The notes under the pieces are model-generated. The model did no database searches. It was not told the DNA's origin and saw nothing but the letters and a program-made list of their open reading frames with translations. A program made the position numbers and the translations under genes. DNA of 64,000 nt from Zantedeschia hybrid cultivar. Its lineage: Eukaryota; Streptophyta; Magnoliopsida; Alismatales; Araceae. Positions 42,566 through 53,969 of the stretch are shown here, in pieces. The number at the start of each line of letters is the position of its first letter. Positions within the stretch are counted from its first letter, which is position 1. Location of the stretch: positions 43,429,001-43,493,000 of the forward strand of contig JARZZO010000011.1 in NCBI GenBank assembly GCA_030544215.1. Reading direction: 5' to 3'.

Positions 42566-45282
42566 TGTAAGGATTGAGGTTTCGGGTTCAGTATTCGGGT
42601 CGGGTTCGGGCCGGATCCTCTGGTTTGGACCCCGTGGGGTCTTGAGATTTTTGACTGAATGACGTCGGCACTTATCGACGCCTTTCAAAAGGCGTCTAAC
42701 TGCGTGGACGCCATTCAAGTCTACTGCTATTGTGCCACGTGTGCGCCATGTGGGCGGGTTTTGGGCCGCGAGAGTACGGCCCCTATCTCGTCGTCTGAAC
42801 AGCGTCCGTGATGCACGACGCGATTCAGACTGCGACTCTGCGATGTCAGTGTACGGTGCCTGACATGTCGGCTGAACGACGTCCGTGATGGTCGACGCGT
42901 TTCAGAGTGCTATCAGCACGGCCCGTCCTGTCACCTGATTGGCGTCTGCCTCTGTCGACGCGTTTTAGCCAGTTTCTGATTGACCCCGCGAGCCTCCCCT
43001 TCTTTCCCTCATTTTCGCCTCCATCCTCTCTCTCTTCGTCCTCTCCGCCCTCTCCGACCCTCTTTTCCCCTTTCCCTTCCTCTTCTTCCTCTTCCATCAC
43101 TCCAACACCTCCCTACCTCTCACCTCTACCTCCACCACTTCCTTCGCGGCGTTCCATTCTCCGGACGGCGGCCGATGTCTCGGCGGAGTGGCGGCGTCCT
43201 CGGGGGTACCGGCGGCGGTCTGCGGTGCGGCGGGTTGGCGGCACGGAGCTTGGAGGAGTTCAAGAACCAGTAGGGGGACGAACCTTGCATGAATCGTGAT
43301 TATCTTGCTTATGGTTTCCATGGCGTGGCATGATGGGTTTCTTTGGGTAGAATGAGCATGTTAAGGGGGTTTTCCCATGAGGATGGCCGTGTTTATGAAT
43401 GTGGGATTATGGATAGTCATGGTGATTTGGTTTCCCCTTTTCTTCCCCTCCTGTTTTGGGTTTCCGGGGTGTTTGGGGTTTAGGGGAGAAACCCTCGGGT
43501 TGAACCAGGGAACCAGGTTTCTTGCGCTAAACGGCGTCGTGCCTGGTCGACGCCTTTTTTTAAGGACGTCGGGACAGTACGACGCCTTTTAGGGCAGAAA
43601 CCTCCCTGTTCGAGGTTTCGTGAGTACGGGGTTCTGATGCTAAAAGACGTAATGTATGGACGATGCCTTTTAGAAGAACGTCGGACCATCATGACGCCTT
43701 TTAGGCAGGAAATCACCCCGACTGAGGGTTCTGCAACCCTGGAATTCTGGTGTGAATGGTGTCTGTTGACTCTGACGCGTTTTAAACGGCGGCTTCCCAG
43801 GACGACGCGTTTTAGGGCATAATCTGATTTAAATGAACCTGTTTGAGAGGCTTGAATGGCGTCAACCTCGGTCGACGCGATTCAAGACATAACTGCATTA
43901 ACTCTGGTTATTAATACATGTTTCATTGTTAGATGGTTCCAATGCATGCTTTGAGTAGTACACTGAGACTGAGGATTTCTGCGTGAATGGAATTACATTA
44001 TGTGTGTGTGTGTGTGTGTTTATGCGGATATGGAATTGGAACTACTGTGGCTTACGTTTGTCACCTTGGGCCGATGGGGGTGGGCCTTGGTGTCTGTGAG
44101 GCATTGTGCCGTACCGGTGGGAGGAGTGGTACATGTTGTGTTTTACCTTTGGCTGAGGGAAGCAGAACCACCTTGAGCCCGTCGGGCCGGAGTAGCCGGT
44201 GCGCTATCCGAGGGGTTGCTGTTTGATCTCCGCGGGTCGGGGTTTCCCTGTTTGTCGTGGCAGCTTCCGGCGCGTTTCTTGCTGTGGAGCTGGTTGTGGT
44301 ACTGTTTGAGTTGTTTTACCCCTTTAGCCACTGGGCCTGATGTGACCTTTGATCAAGGTTACGAGTGGTACCCTTCGCCCTTTGACCTGACGCAGCCCGG
44401 GAGGGTAGGGTTGTGGGTAGTTCCTGTAGCTTCGGCTTGACGGGGGTTCGCCGGTCCCCAGGGCCTTCCTGAAGCGCCGAGGCCTGGCGTGGAGGAAATC
44501 CGGTCGGTAGGACAATAGTCTAGACTGCTTGTGTGCACACGTAGCTGGGCAGTGGTGGTTCACTGGTCCCAGTTAGTCCTAGTTTGACTCACTGCCTCAC
44601 CCTACAGTGCCCCGGAACACTGTAGGGGCGGACAGGCGTGAGTAGTGGTGGTAGTGTTGTGAGGCGACGTTTGTTGACAGTCGACAGTGTGGTTTGGTCA
44701 TTTCGTGGACCTTGGTTGTGAGTCGTGACCTTGTGTTGGGTTCTGCGGATTACTTAGACTGTACTCGCTACGTTGCTTGTGCGCGCGTTTCATATCAGGT
44801 TTGGGTGCTGTGTTTACTACTTTATTTAATTGCCATATATTTGCATTATTGCTCTTGTGGGTGTGTGAGTGGGAGGCAGGGGATCAGATGATCCCTACTG
44901 AGCCCAATTCTGGTGTGGCTCACTCCCTGCAGTTTTAGGTGTGGACCTCGTGGCGTGTGGCGGCGTGTGGTGTCTTCTCGGTGTGCGGGCCAGCAGTTGT
45001 CTCAGTTTCGGGGTATGCCTCGATGTTGTTGTACTTTACTTCTGCCTGTACTTATTTAATCTGTTGGACCATGTAATTATTGTTGGACTGTATACGGACA
45101 TTGTTGTCTTTCTTCCTGCGCACTTATTATATCTTTGTAGTCCGTAAGATTGATATATTTAGCCTTGTTTAACGCCTACTCCTCCAGACGTGTTGTGTGA
45201 GATCCGGGTGTGAACCCGCAGTTAATGGGCCAACATCCATTTAGTGATCGGGTCTCCGGTCATAGGATGGCGGGTCGTTACA
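42566..45282 (+). repeat. Tekay-C 3' LTR (2717 bp)
   Basis: Same ends and same twelve palindromic units as the 5' LTR (42654-42968 and 43526-43885). A (GT)n run at 44000-44019 is longer than in the 5' copy, which accounts for most of the 6-bp length difference. Confidence 0.95.
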
Positions 45283-45287
45283 GTTCT

Positions 45288-46263
45288 TCTTTTGTACCTT
45301 GTGAAAGATTAAACAAACATGAAAATTATGATCAGAACTAAAATAGCATAGTATTTATTCTAACTAAAAATATAAACATGCAACTAAACTAAAAGAACTC
45401 ACTTTTTTTGTTTTCTTTTAAACCCATAAAGGAGGTGTAGGTTTGGAAATTATAGAGTGGGTGTGTGTGATGAGTTGATGCAATGAAAAAAAGTCATATG
45501 AAAAATAAACTAGAAAGAAACTACAAAAGAAGATGGTTGGTTTGGCCCTTTAAAAGCTTGAGCTTCATTGGAGGAAAAGGATGAGGGAACAAGAACTCCT
45601 CTTGCTATCCATGTTTTCTTCTTGAGGACCTTCAAACACCTTGCCTTAAGCTTCAAAATTACCAATTACCAAAACCTTTCAAAGGTCAATGTCCATATGT
45701 ATTTATAAGAGTAGGTTTTAGAGTATTTGGCCTTCAAGAGGGCTCTCCCGCGGCTTGGACTTGCCTTGGATGATCATGAAGGGAATTGGAAACCCTTCCA
45801 ACTTCTGAAACCAGACTATCTCGGCCAAATCAGGACACTCTTAAAACGCATCATTCAGGGGGGATGCCTTTTATTTAATTAATGGGTCCAGAATAGAATA
45901 TATCCGGAAAAGAAAATCGAAAACAATTAGGAAACATAAAAGGCTTCGTATATACGCGACGTGCTTTAGATAATTTAGAAAATTAACTAGAATTAGAAAT
46001 CGTAAACCTAGGTAGATTAGGACTTAAATGGTGTCGTCCTTTGGCGATGCTATTTAGTTAAATCCTTTTAAATTTACTAATTTAAATTTCGAATTGATTT
46101 CTGCTAAGAATCCAAATGGCGTCGCGCGTCAGGGACATGATTCAACAAATTTTAATAAGAAATCAATAAAAATTAATTAATGATTAAACATCACACCATT
46201 ATGTGGCATTATTATTATGACATGAAATTTACTCAATATGAAGTCAAAATTAGCGTGTCTACA
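45288..46263 (-). repeat. Tat-2 3' LTR, first part
   Basis: On the minus strand starts TGTAGACACGCTAATTTTGAC at 46263, like the Tat-1 LTR start TGTAGACACCCAATTTTGGAC. A TATA box (TATAAATA, 45700-45707) follows after about 560 bp. It carries three degenerate GGCGTC-type units (45841-45873, 46022-46056, 46111-46145), which the Tat-1 LTR lacks. It is interrupted at 45287 by Tekay-C and resumes at 38282. Confidence 0.72.
45841..46145. repeat. Palindromic units A (3) in Tat-2 LTR
   Basis: Units start AAAACGCATC, AAATGGTGTCGTC and AAATGGCGTCGC, with partners GATGCCTTTTA, GCGATGCTATTTA and GACATGATTCAA. They match the Tekay unit in length and arm design, but are more mutated. Confidence 0.6.
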
Positions 46264-47460
46264 GCTACCCCACCTTGGCATTGACTTTGCAAGGGAGTGT
46301 AATATACTGAAAAGGTGATGCCAAGATGTGATGTGACACACTTTCAACATCACATGATGAGAATCTTTCTCAAAATAATTAGTGAAGATAATTCAAAGAG
46401 ATCAACGGAATTAATCCTGTCTGGAAGAAGGAAACAAAGGAAACAAAATAAGGTCGATCAACTTCCACGATTGGGAAGTACCGTAGGTCACAAACCCTGC
46501 AGGTTTCATCATGGGGAGCAGTTACCAGCCAATGTGGACGTGCTGCGACCATGATGGATCTTAGGAGGAAACAAGAAATGTTGGGTGAGAAATCCAAGAA
46601 AGGATAGAATCCCAAGGATATCTTCAGGCGAACCTCAAAGATAATCAAGATACTCAACTCAGAATGGAATATTTCATATTACGTTGGGATTTATTGGATT
46701 AATGGTCTGAAACTTAATTTTTATCACAATTATATCAAAGTCCGATATGATGCATGCTTTGCTAAAAGAAAAAAATATAAAGTGAAATAAAATATAAATT
46801 AATCAAGGATAATATTGTTAAGCTGTCATCAATGAGTCAAGATACCGATTATTGTAATCCAGTGCTAATCCGAAGCTCGTTTATCCACGCACCGTTTTAC
46901 AAAAGTGGAACCATCGTCCCTATTAATTAACAATATAATGGCCTATCCGTGCGATTAAGAATTCTCTGGAATTATCACTGTTTTTGTTGGAGGAGAACAC
47001 AAATTTCAGTTTCATCAAAAGCACAAGGTCCTTGATATATCTAATAAATATTTATCATATAGTAATGATGGTGCAAATCAATTACATAAAAAAATACATG
47101 ATAGAGATAACCGTCTTTTTAGTCACGGTTGGGACTCATAAACTCCCACGTGGGACCTTAGTGAAATTCTCAGCTTTATTTTCACCTCTTTTATATTTCT
47201 TGTACTCAGAATTTTATCAGTAACTTCAAGTAAATAAAAAAGTGTGTGATCATGGATTTTCAGAAAAATAATAGATATTCAAAAAATTGATCAAATAGCG
47301 TCGCTGTTCGCAGACGTCATTTAAATGATGTCGTCCCGTCCAAACGCCATTTAAGTTACAAAAATTATTCTATGTTCTGACTCCAATCCGAACTCTGCTT
47401 GCCTTCATAGACATCTCCCTTCCAATTCGGAAAGGGTTTCCTCAATCTCGCAAATTACTC
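46264..47460. other. Tat-2 region between 3' LTR and gene B
   Basis: The likely plus-strand primer site is minus-strand AAGGTGGGGTAGC next to the LTR (46264-46276). The remainder is A/T-rich without recognised genes. A pair of GGCGTC-type units is at 47290-47355, about 100 bp before the gene B TATA box. Confidence 0.5.
47290..47355. repeat. Palindromic unit pair A upstream of Tat-2 gene B
   Basis: Two back-to-back units: AAATAGCGTCGC...CAGACGTCATTTAAA, then ATGATGTCGTC...CAAACGCCATTTAAG. Pair geometry is identical to pairs in the Tekay LTRs. Confidence 0.7.
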
Positions 47461-47467
47461 TATAAAA
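47461..47467 (+). promoter_or_regulatory. TATA box of antisense gene B (Tat-2)
   Basis: TATAAAA in CTCTATAAAACC, 83 bp before the ATG. The intervening CA/AAG-rich leader is typical of a plant 5' UTR. Confidence 0.65.
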
Positions 47468-47549
47468 CCTTCCTCTCTTCATATCAAAGCATTACAACAA
47501 ACAATCAAGAGGAAAAGATAAAGGATTTTCTCCAAGACTCAAGAGGAAG

Positions 47550-48982
47550 ATGAATTCTACACAAGATTCTTCAAATAAGAGGATGAGAAATGCGATTGAA
47601 AAGCTTTCTGAGATGAAAGATCATCTAAGTGGGCGAGATCCTAACTTACAAGTAAGCTAATCTCTCCTCTAATCAATTCTTTCTATGTGATTCTCTACAT
47701 GTTCTCCATATTCCACTTCTTTATGGGCATGATATAACTATTTTCAATTTCTTTCTTTTTTTAGGGATATCCTTTCTTCCCTGGTCCAAGAAGATTTTCT
47801 TCACTTCCATGGGTCTAAAAGCTAGTTAACAAGATCAATCTCTCCATGCAATCTTATATATCCAAGTGGCATATTCAAGGATTGGTTATTCATGCCAAAC
47901 ATTACAAGAGCACAAGCATGGATTGGGCTGCAATGGGCGCTTTAATCGAACTATGGCATCCACAAACTCATACTTTCCTCTTTGCCACATTCGAAGCCAC
48001 CATCCTCTTAGAAGAAGTTGAACTCTTATTGGGTCTCCATAAACTTAAGGTGAACAATGATGAACCTGATTTGAGTGATATTATATTCATGAGGGAAAGA
48101 ATCATAGGTCAACAATTATTGGAAAAGATTATGAAGTACCCAAAGGAAATTCAAGATTGTTTTACAAAGAAAGAAATCAACCTTGCTAAATTAGCTGAAT
48201 GGACTTTGAAGAAGATAGAAGACCTCAATGATGAAGATACACAGAACGTAATAAAGGTGTTCACCATGTGCTTAGCTGGAGCACTACTATTCCTTGCTTA
48301 AGGCAATGTTCTAGAAGACAATCAAATCAACGCAATCAATGGAATTTTTTAAGGGAAGCAGATTAGCACAGCAGCTCTAGCCTACCTCTACAGTGGGCTT
48401 TTTGCAACTTCTATGGGTCAACCTCCTTATGATAGCATGCTACTTCTAGCTCTATGAGTGGAATTCCACTTCAAGTTCAATCATAATGAGGAGAAAGTTC
48501 CAAGGATATCTCAGACGTATCAGTGCAGTCATATCTTCCATATTGCCAACATTGTGAAGTTTAACGATAACATGACCAATCGAGCGCCCAACCTCAAGAC
48601 TCGAGCTGACTAGCGCACTTACTTCAAGACTATGCCTAGAACTTTATTTGAATCTACACCTCTTGCTCTAATGGAAAAAGCGGTTCACGTGCTCCGTGGT
48701 GTTGGCACAGAGCTCCGACTGATCAGGGAGACTGAATTCGTTCTTTATAATCCACATAGGTGTCATCCTCAGCTTGGCATGCCTCGCTACGAATTTTCAG
48801 AAATATCTTCTCTTTCTCCAATCAAGAAGTGAGCATTAGGAACTGACGAAGATTTTGAGGCGACAGAACTTATTGCAACTCTTTGGAACATCGGCTTCAC
48901 CCGTTGTGTAAAAACTCCTCATAAAGCCAATAAAGAATTGTGGAAATCATATGTAAAGGAGCTTAAGAGAATTCGTCCTTGA
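47550..48982 (+). pseudogene. Tat-2 antisense gene B: PMD/DUF7745-like protein (2 exons)
   Basis: Exon 1 47550-47651 (MNSTQDSSNKRM..., donor CAA|GTAAGC, identical to Tat-1), exon 2 47765-48982 (acceptor TTTTTTTAG). Both junctions are phase 0. Motifs: GALIELWHPQTHTF, LLEEVELLLGLHKL, MCLAGALLFL, LYSGLFATSMGQP, then LYNPHRCHPQLGMPR near the C-terminus, aligning with LYQGHRCHLQIGVPR in Tat-1. Frame length is about 439 codons. Six in-frame stops (47816, 48299, 48350, about 48455, 48611, 48830) but no frameshift. Each stop can be derived from CAA, CAG or CGA by one C-to-T change. Confidence 0.75.
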
Positions 48983-49752
48983 AAGCTTTTCACCTTTATC
49001 TTCCAATTTGATGTATTTTGATTTTCCGTCAATGAAGAATCTTTCCTTTATACAATAGAAATCCTCTTTAATGCTTTGCAATTTTTCTGTGATTTTTTCT
49101 TGAATGAAATTGTGATTTTTCCTCAAGATATGAACTCTCAGATTTAGTTAATTCAAATCATGTCGACGCAGAGAGACGCTTTTCAATCTTAATCAATTTC
49201 CAAATATAAAAATCCATCCTCAAGAGAACCCTAAATCGCGTTCGGTCGGTAGGATGCCTTTCAATTCTCTCTCCTATTTTCTAGAGATTTCCAGCAATTA
49301 ATCCACTGAATAGCGTCGTCCTTCTAAGACGCGAATAACAATTCTTTCAAACTCTCCGTGGTACGGCCCTGAGTAGAAGAGGCGGTAAAATCCAAAAGGC
49401 GTCGCCTTAGGGGGACGTGTTTCTCATATTTCAAATTCATATGTTGCCGCCTTAGTTTGTGCGCCACTAAATGGCGTCGCTGTCCCAAGACGCATTTTAA
49501 CCAATTCAAACAGGGTCTCGCGAGCCCGAGCCCCTTTCTTCCTCATTCACTCTTTGCTCATTCTCTCTCTTCCCTTCTTCCTTCTCTCCAGCGATCACCG
49601 GCGATTTCCAGCGATTTCTCCTGCTCCGATGATCTTCTCCGGCTCCGGTGAGTCTAGGGACATCCTCCGGCCGCCCTTTCTCATCTCTACTTTCTCTCAT
49701 TCCCCAACTTCCTCTTTCACTCCCTTGAGTACCCTCTCTCTCTCACAGTCCT
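48983..49752. other. Spacer between Tat-2 genes B and A
   Basis: Contains five GGCGTC-type units in 49151-49502 and a CT-rich stretch (49530-49750) just before the gene A start, probably promoter/leader of gene A. No clear TATA box. Confidence 0.5.
49151..49502. repeat. Palindromic units A (5) between Tat-2 genes B and A
   Basis: Units near 49151-49188, 49230-49265, 49306-49340, 49392-49425 and 49467-49502, spaced about 75 bp like the single-unit group of the Tekay LTRs. The last, CTAAATGGCGTCGC...AAGACGCATTTTAA, is the best conserved. Confidence 0.7.
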
Positions 49753-52655
49753 ATGGAGCAAGGAGGGCCAAGCGGGGTCAGCAAACGGCGTTGAGTTGAG
49801 GCAATCGAAGCGGTGGAAATTGCCGAAGGCGAAGAACTAGCGGCGGAACTCGCGGAGGTTGTGGCTTTCGTGGAGGCCGAGGAAGCTCCTCCCGAGGCTC
49901 CAGTGGGCGCAGCGGAGGAGGCACCGGCTGAGGAAGCTGGCCCTCGCTTGGTAAGCCTCGAAAACACCCCTCTTTATATTCAAGTTTTAATTTCAGGGGG
50001 AGGAAAACAAGGCCGGCCACAGGTTCTGAAAACCTGTGGTGAAAGGCGTCTGGGGACAGGGACGCCTTTTGAAACGCGTCCCTGTACCCTGACGTGATTC
50101 AAAGATGGTGATTAATTCTCGAAAATAATTTAAAAATTGATTATTAGTGTTCTAATGGTGATTCTGATTGAAAATCGCAGGGCACGATGAGGACCAGGAT
50201 ATCATGGGACCTGATAGTGGCCGCCTACAGGGGTCTCCCGCACTTACAGAAGGCACGACTAGGGGAGATGGGATTCAGAGAGATACTGGAGATAGAGCCT
50301 TTTTGGATAGATCTAGTGTTGCTGTAGGTGTTGAGAGAGAGATGGCATGCTGAGAGCAGGGCATTTCTAATGCCCTGGGGACACAGTCCTCAGTCTCGAG
50401 GACGTATACAGGATCACCGGCCTTCGGATAGAAGGTTGAGCAGTGAGCGGGATCACATATCCCGATTATAGAGAGCTTGCTCAGGAGCTATTAGATTTAG
50501 AGTACACGGGGCCGGAAGGCCGAGAGTCTTGGACCCTTGTGAAGGTAGCTGTAGAGAGATCCCTAGGTTTAGTAGAATTGAGGCAGCAGACAGATGACTC
50601 TAGGGAGGAGTTCAGAGGGAGGCTAGTCCGGGCGTCCAGTGAGGTGTACTGCCATGATTTGAGTGATAGGGCTAGTGCTGATAGGGACCTCAGGAGGTTC
50701 TTAGTCTTCTTCTTCGGCAGGCTTCTGTTTGGGACCAAGGAAGATTATATCCACTGCCGCTTCTTGACCCTTTTGACCGACCTAGACCGTCTAGGTGAGT
50801 ATGCCTGGGGTGCGGCCCTTCTGGCCCACCTTTTCACTGACCTCTCTGCTGTCACGCCTATTCGGGAGACAACCATCAGTGGCTTCGCGTTGTTCGTTTA
50901 GGTATTTAATTCATTTTATGTTTTTTTGTTATGGTTATTTAATACATGATTATGATGATTCTAACCAATATGTTCTTATATGCAGGTGTAGAGTTATTAT
51001 TACTTTCCTCTAGGCCATGCGAGGCCATCGACACAGCCGGCGGCAGTCCCACTTGCCCGGTGTTGGCATCCGGTAGTGGATACGGCGCCACAGCATCATC
51101 AGTTGATGTTTCTCCGCCGTCAATTCCTCGATTACCTAGAGCTTTTGGTGAGTTTTAAATCTTTTATGTTTCATATTTGATTTAAACTACTTAATTATTA
51201 ATTAATTGTCTTGTTAGAGTGTTTTTAGGTTAACGTTTATTTAATTGCATATTCGATCGATAATTTAGATGATTCGTTAATTGAAATGCAATGCAATTAA
51301 CCTATATAAATGCATGTTATCTGGCGTCCTTATCTGGGTATGGACGATGCAAGACAACCATGGGTGGAGCAGGGGCGAGGCAGGTTTGGGCGTCAAGTTT
51401 GGGTCCACTGCCTAAACGAGATCGCCCTCTTGCACTTGAGGCTGGCGATGCGGACGCTGGGTCTGCATTAGGAGTGGGTAGAGGAGGATATCCCCGAGGG
51501 GATCGGGAGGACAATGCGGGGGAAGCAGGCCCGCACAGACTGGAGCGCCGAATTCCCGAATCAGCAGGACGATTGGTACCGATACGGGGTCCCGGTAGGG
51601 TCGTAGGCGGTGAGCAGTGATGCTTACTTGCAGCGCTACCGGTCCCACTGCGCAGCCCACCTCCATCTACTCCGACCTCTCGATGTGAGTATTATGATCT
51701 ATATGCTCATGAATGCTTCTTTCATTTTATTAATTATCTTGCTTATATTTGTAAATGTTTGTCATGTAATGAAAAATGCAGGGTGCACGGGATGCCACCA
51801 TCATCACACTCCAAGGCCACCTCCAAGACATCAAGGCCTAGTTAGAGCGGGTCCAGAAAGAATTGGATGAACTGGTAAGCGATATGCATGACTGACACAT
51901 ATATTATGAATGCTTCTTTCTTATTATTAAATTATTTTGACACTTGCACACTGGCGGTGATCTCCCTTTTGTTATAGCGTGCTGCTTATACTCACGCGGC
52001 AACCCCTTCACCTTCTACTGCTGCCGGTCCTTCTTCTTATTTGGCTGCCCATGAAGCCGCCATGGCCGACTTGCGGAGTTAGCTAGCTTTTGCCATCCGC
52101 CGAGCCACTCAAGCTGAGGATGATGCTGCTGCTCGGGTAACCTTTTGATTTGTTTCAGCATTACTTCGTTTGCTTGCTTGATTAGTTGACTGACAATGTC
52201 TTCTGCTGCAGGTCCAGGGGCTCATTTATGCCCTCGAGAAGGCGAAGGCCGACTTGGAGGAGTCTCAGGCCAGGGCTTCTCGTGTCGCCCAGCTGGAGGA
52301 GCAGTTGGCGAGGCTCTCTGCTGGCGACCTCCCCAGTGAGTTGGCATGACTCCAGATCTGGCTGGAGGTCTTGACGGAAGAGAGAGATCATGACCGGTCT
52401 CGATTGGAGAGCCTTCAGGGCCGCCTATCAGTGGCAGAGCACGAGCGCCAGAGTGTAGAGGTTCGGTACCAGCGTGCGCATCAGCGGGCGTTGGAGCGAG
52501 GACAAGCGAATGCTTTCACCACCAGCATAGCAGTATCCTCTGGTCAGGCAGGGCCGAGCATCATGAGACCACCATCGCCGCCAGCTCGAGGATCGGACAT
52601 CCAGGACGAGGTGCAGAGACAGCTAGACGTGGGTGCAAGGGAGAGCCAGCCATGA
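49753..52655 (+). pseudogene. Tat-2 antisense gene A: plant mobile domain protein with coiled-coil tail (7 exons)
   Basis: Exons: E0 49753-49950 (Glu/Ala-rich), E1 50181-50901 (plant mobile domain: ISWDLIVAAYRGLPHL, RAFLMPWGH, RFLVFFFGRLLFGT, YAWGAALLAHLF), E2 50986-51147 (SYYYFPLGHARP), E3 about 51313-51684 (VIWRPYLGMDDARQPWV), E4 51782-51874, E5 51978-52136, E6 52212-52655 (coiled coil RVAQLEEQLARL, RSRLESLQGRLS). Exons follow GT-AG rules. E4 is 93 bp, the same as in Tat-1, and E0, E2, E4, E5 and E6 are phase 0. Stops in E0, E1, the E1 end, E2, E3, E4, E5 and at 52347-52349, plus a one-base shift in E1 after MPWGH, make it inactive. The domain may help the element deal with host silencing, but nothing here shows that. 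Confidence 0.78.
50040..50103. repeat. Palindromic unit pair A inside intron 1 of Tat-2 gene A
   Basis: GAAAGGCGTCTGGGGACAGG then GACGCCTTTT, directly followed by a second unit GAAACGCGTCCC...CTGACGTGATTCAAAG. It lies entirely within the intron between E0 (ends 49950) and E1 (starts 50181), so it would be removed by splicing. Confidence 0.75.
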
Positions 52656-53969
52656 GGGCTGTCATTATGTATTTTCTTCCTCATTTTGAAGTCCTGTGGA
52701 TGGACTTTTACTTGTATATGAACTCTTTTGATATATGGAAGGACTTTCTAAATGACTCTTTTCATACTTGAGTTGTCTTGGTACTATTTTCTATTGTCTC
52801 TCCTTTTCATTCCTGCACATGGCTTAAGCAAACAAATTAAATATCTATTCAGACTTTGCCCCTTGCCCAGTTAAGTAACCGACTAATTGATCCTATCCTT
52901 AGTAGAAGGGTCAAGGGGCGAAGCCTTTATTTAATGAAGGCAAATAAAAATGAAATAATCAGTAAAATGCAACATACAAGCATGCAAATGCTCACTGAAA
53001 ATAAAAAAGATGCAACACACGACGTGACGAACAAATGCTAATTGAAATATTTTTGTTTTGCAATTTTAGAAATATTCAAATTTTTTGGGTTTTGCCATAT
53101 TCATTTTTTTTTTTTTTTGTAGTTTTGAAATATTCAAATTTTTTTGGTTTTGAAATATTCAATTTTTGTGTTTTTGAAATATTCAATTTTTTTGTGATTT
53201 TGAAATATGACATCAATTGAATAAACTAAGGACCAGCATGGAACTCGGATCAAAAGAGCATATTCATTTGTCAACTTAATTCCCACATCATTCTTTAACG
53301 ACCTAATCTAGACTTATTGTACTTGAATTATGTTTGAAATCGTGATCCCATTCGATGGTCCGACCCTTAGTCAACCTTGGTCATTCCTCAAGTTTGGAGC
53401 ACGCCTCTTTAGAAAGAAAGAATTTGCCTAGAAAGCCCGCGAGAAGGTTCCGGAAACTCAGAAAGACGTCCTCCCTGTACCCTATTATCCGTTGGGATTC
53501 GGTCATTTTTATTTTTACGAGGTATTTAACGACCTTGCGCTCCCTTTTCATTTGATTTTGTGGCCATTTTGTGGTAACATTTGTAATGTTGAGCGGTCTC
53601 TTGATTCGATTTTGCTTTTTGCCCTTTTACTTTTCTTTTGCTTTTGTGGGGCAGATCTCCCCCTTTTTCCTTATGACAGCCTCCTACTAGGACGGCGGGT
53701 ATTTTCAGTAATCTATTCTAAGCCTCGTTCCGTCGTCGCGGACTGAGAGTAAAAACAGAAGTTTAGTTTTTGAAAAGAATGAGTTGTGCCTTTCCACTAT
53801 TAGTCAAGTTTTCGGTATTCTCGGGCTTTGCATCTCTTGTTATTCACAAACCAAACGTGTTTTGTGTGCAATAATACGTTTGAATTAAATTACCAAAGAT
53901 TAATATGGGAATTTTAAGTTTCCAAATTTTCCGACTCTACTGATCCTTGTACTATGTTAATCATTTAAA
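52656..53969. other. Tat-2 region between gene A and pol, with T-rich tract
   Basis: 3' flank of gene A and, on the other strand, of pol. The T-rich stretch 53035-53220 repeats GAAATATTCAAATTTTT-like words with period about 30. No genes recognised. The region 53480-53750 has an open frame of hydrophobic composition, without homologue in Tat-1, which I do not call. Confidence 0.5.
53035..53220 (-). repeat. Degenerate tandem repeat, TTGAAATATTCAATTTTT unit
   Basis: Four to five diverged copies of a 30-bp T-rich unit. The minus strand resembles the A-rich tract after Tat-1 pol (25661-25822). Confidence 0.65.

Larger units (their letters stand above)
38283..45282 (+). mobile_element. Tekay-C: gag-only, non-autonomous Tekay element
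   Basis: 7000-bp element with LTRs 38283-40993 and 42566-45282, flanked by GTTCT (38278-38282, 45283-45287). The internal region is only 1572 bp and contains primer site, gag, a spacer and polypurine tract; protease, RT, RNase H and integrase are absent. It must use enzymes from a relative such as Tekay-B. LTR copies differ by roughly 2% as judged by eye. It inserted into the 3' LTR of Tat-2. Confidence 0.93.

Noticed and set aside
53492..53746. Hydrophobic 84-residue frame as a membrane protein
   Set aside because: T-rich sequence gives Phe/Leu-rich frames by chance; there is no start context, no homologue in Tat-1, and it sits in the non-coding gap between convergent genes.
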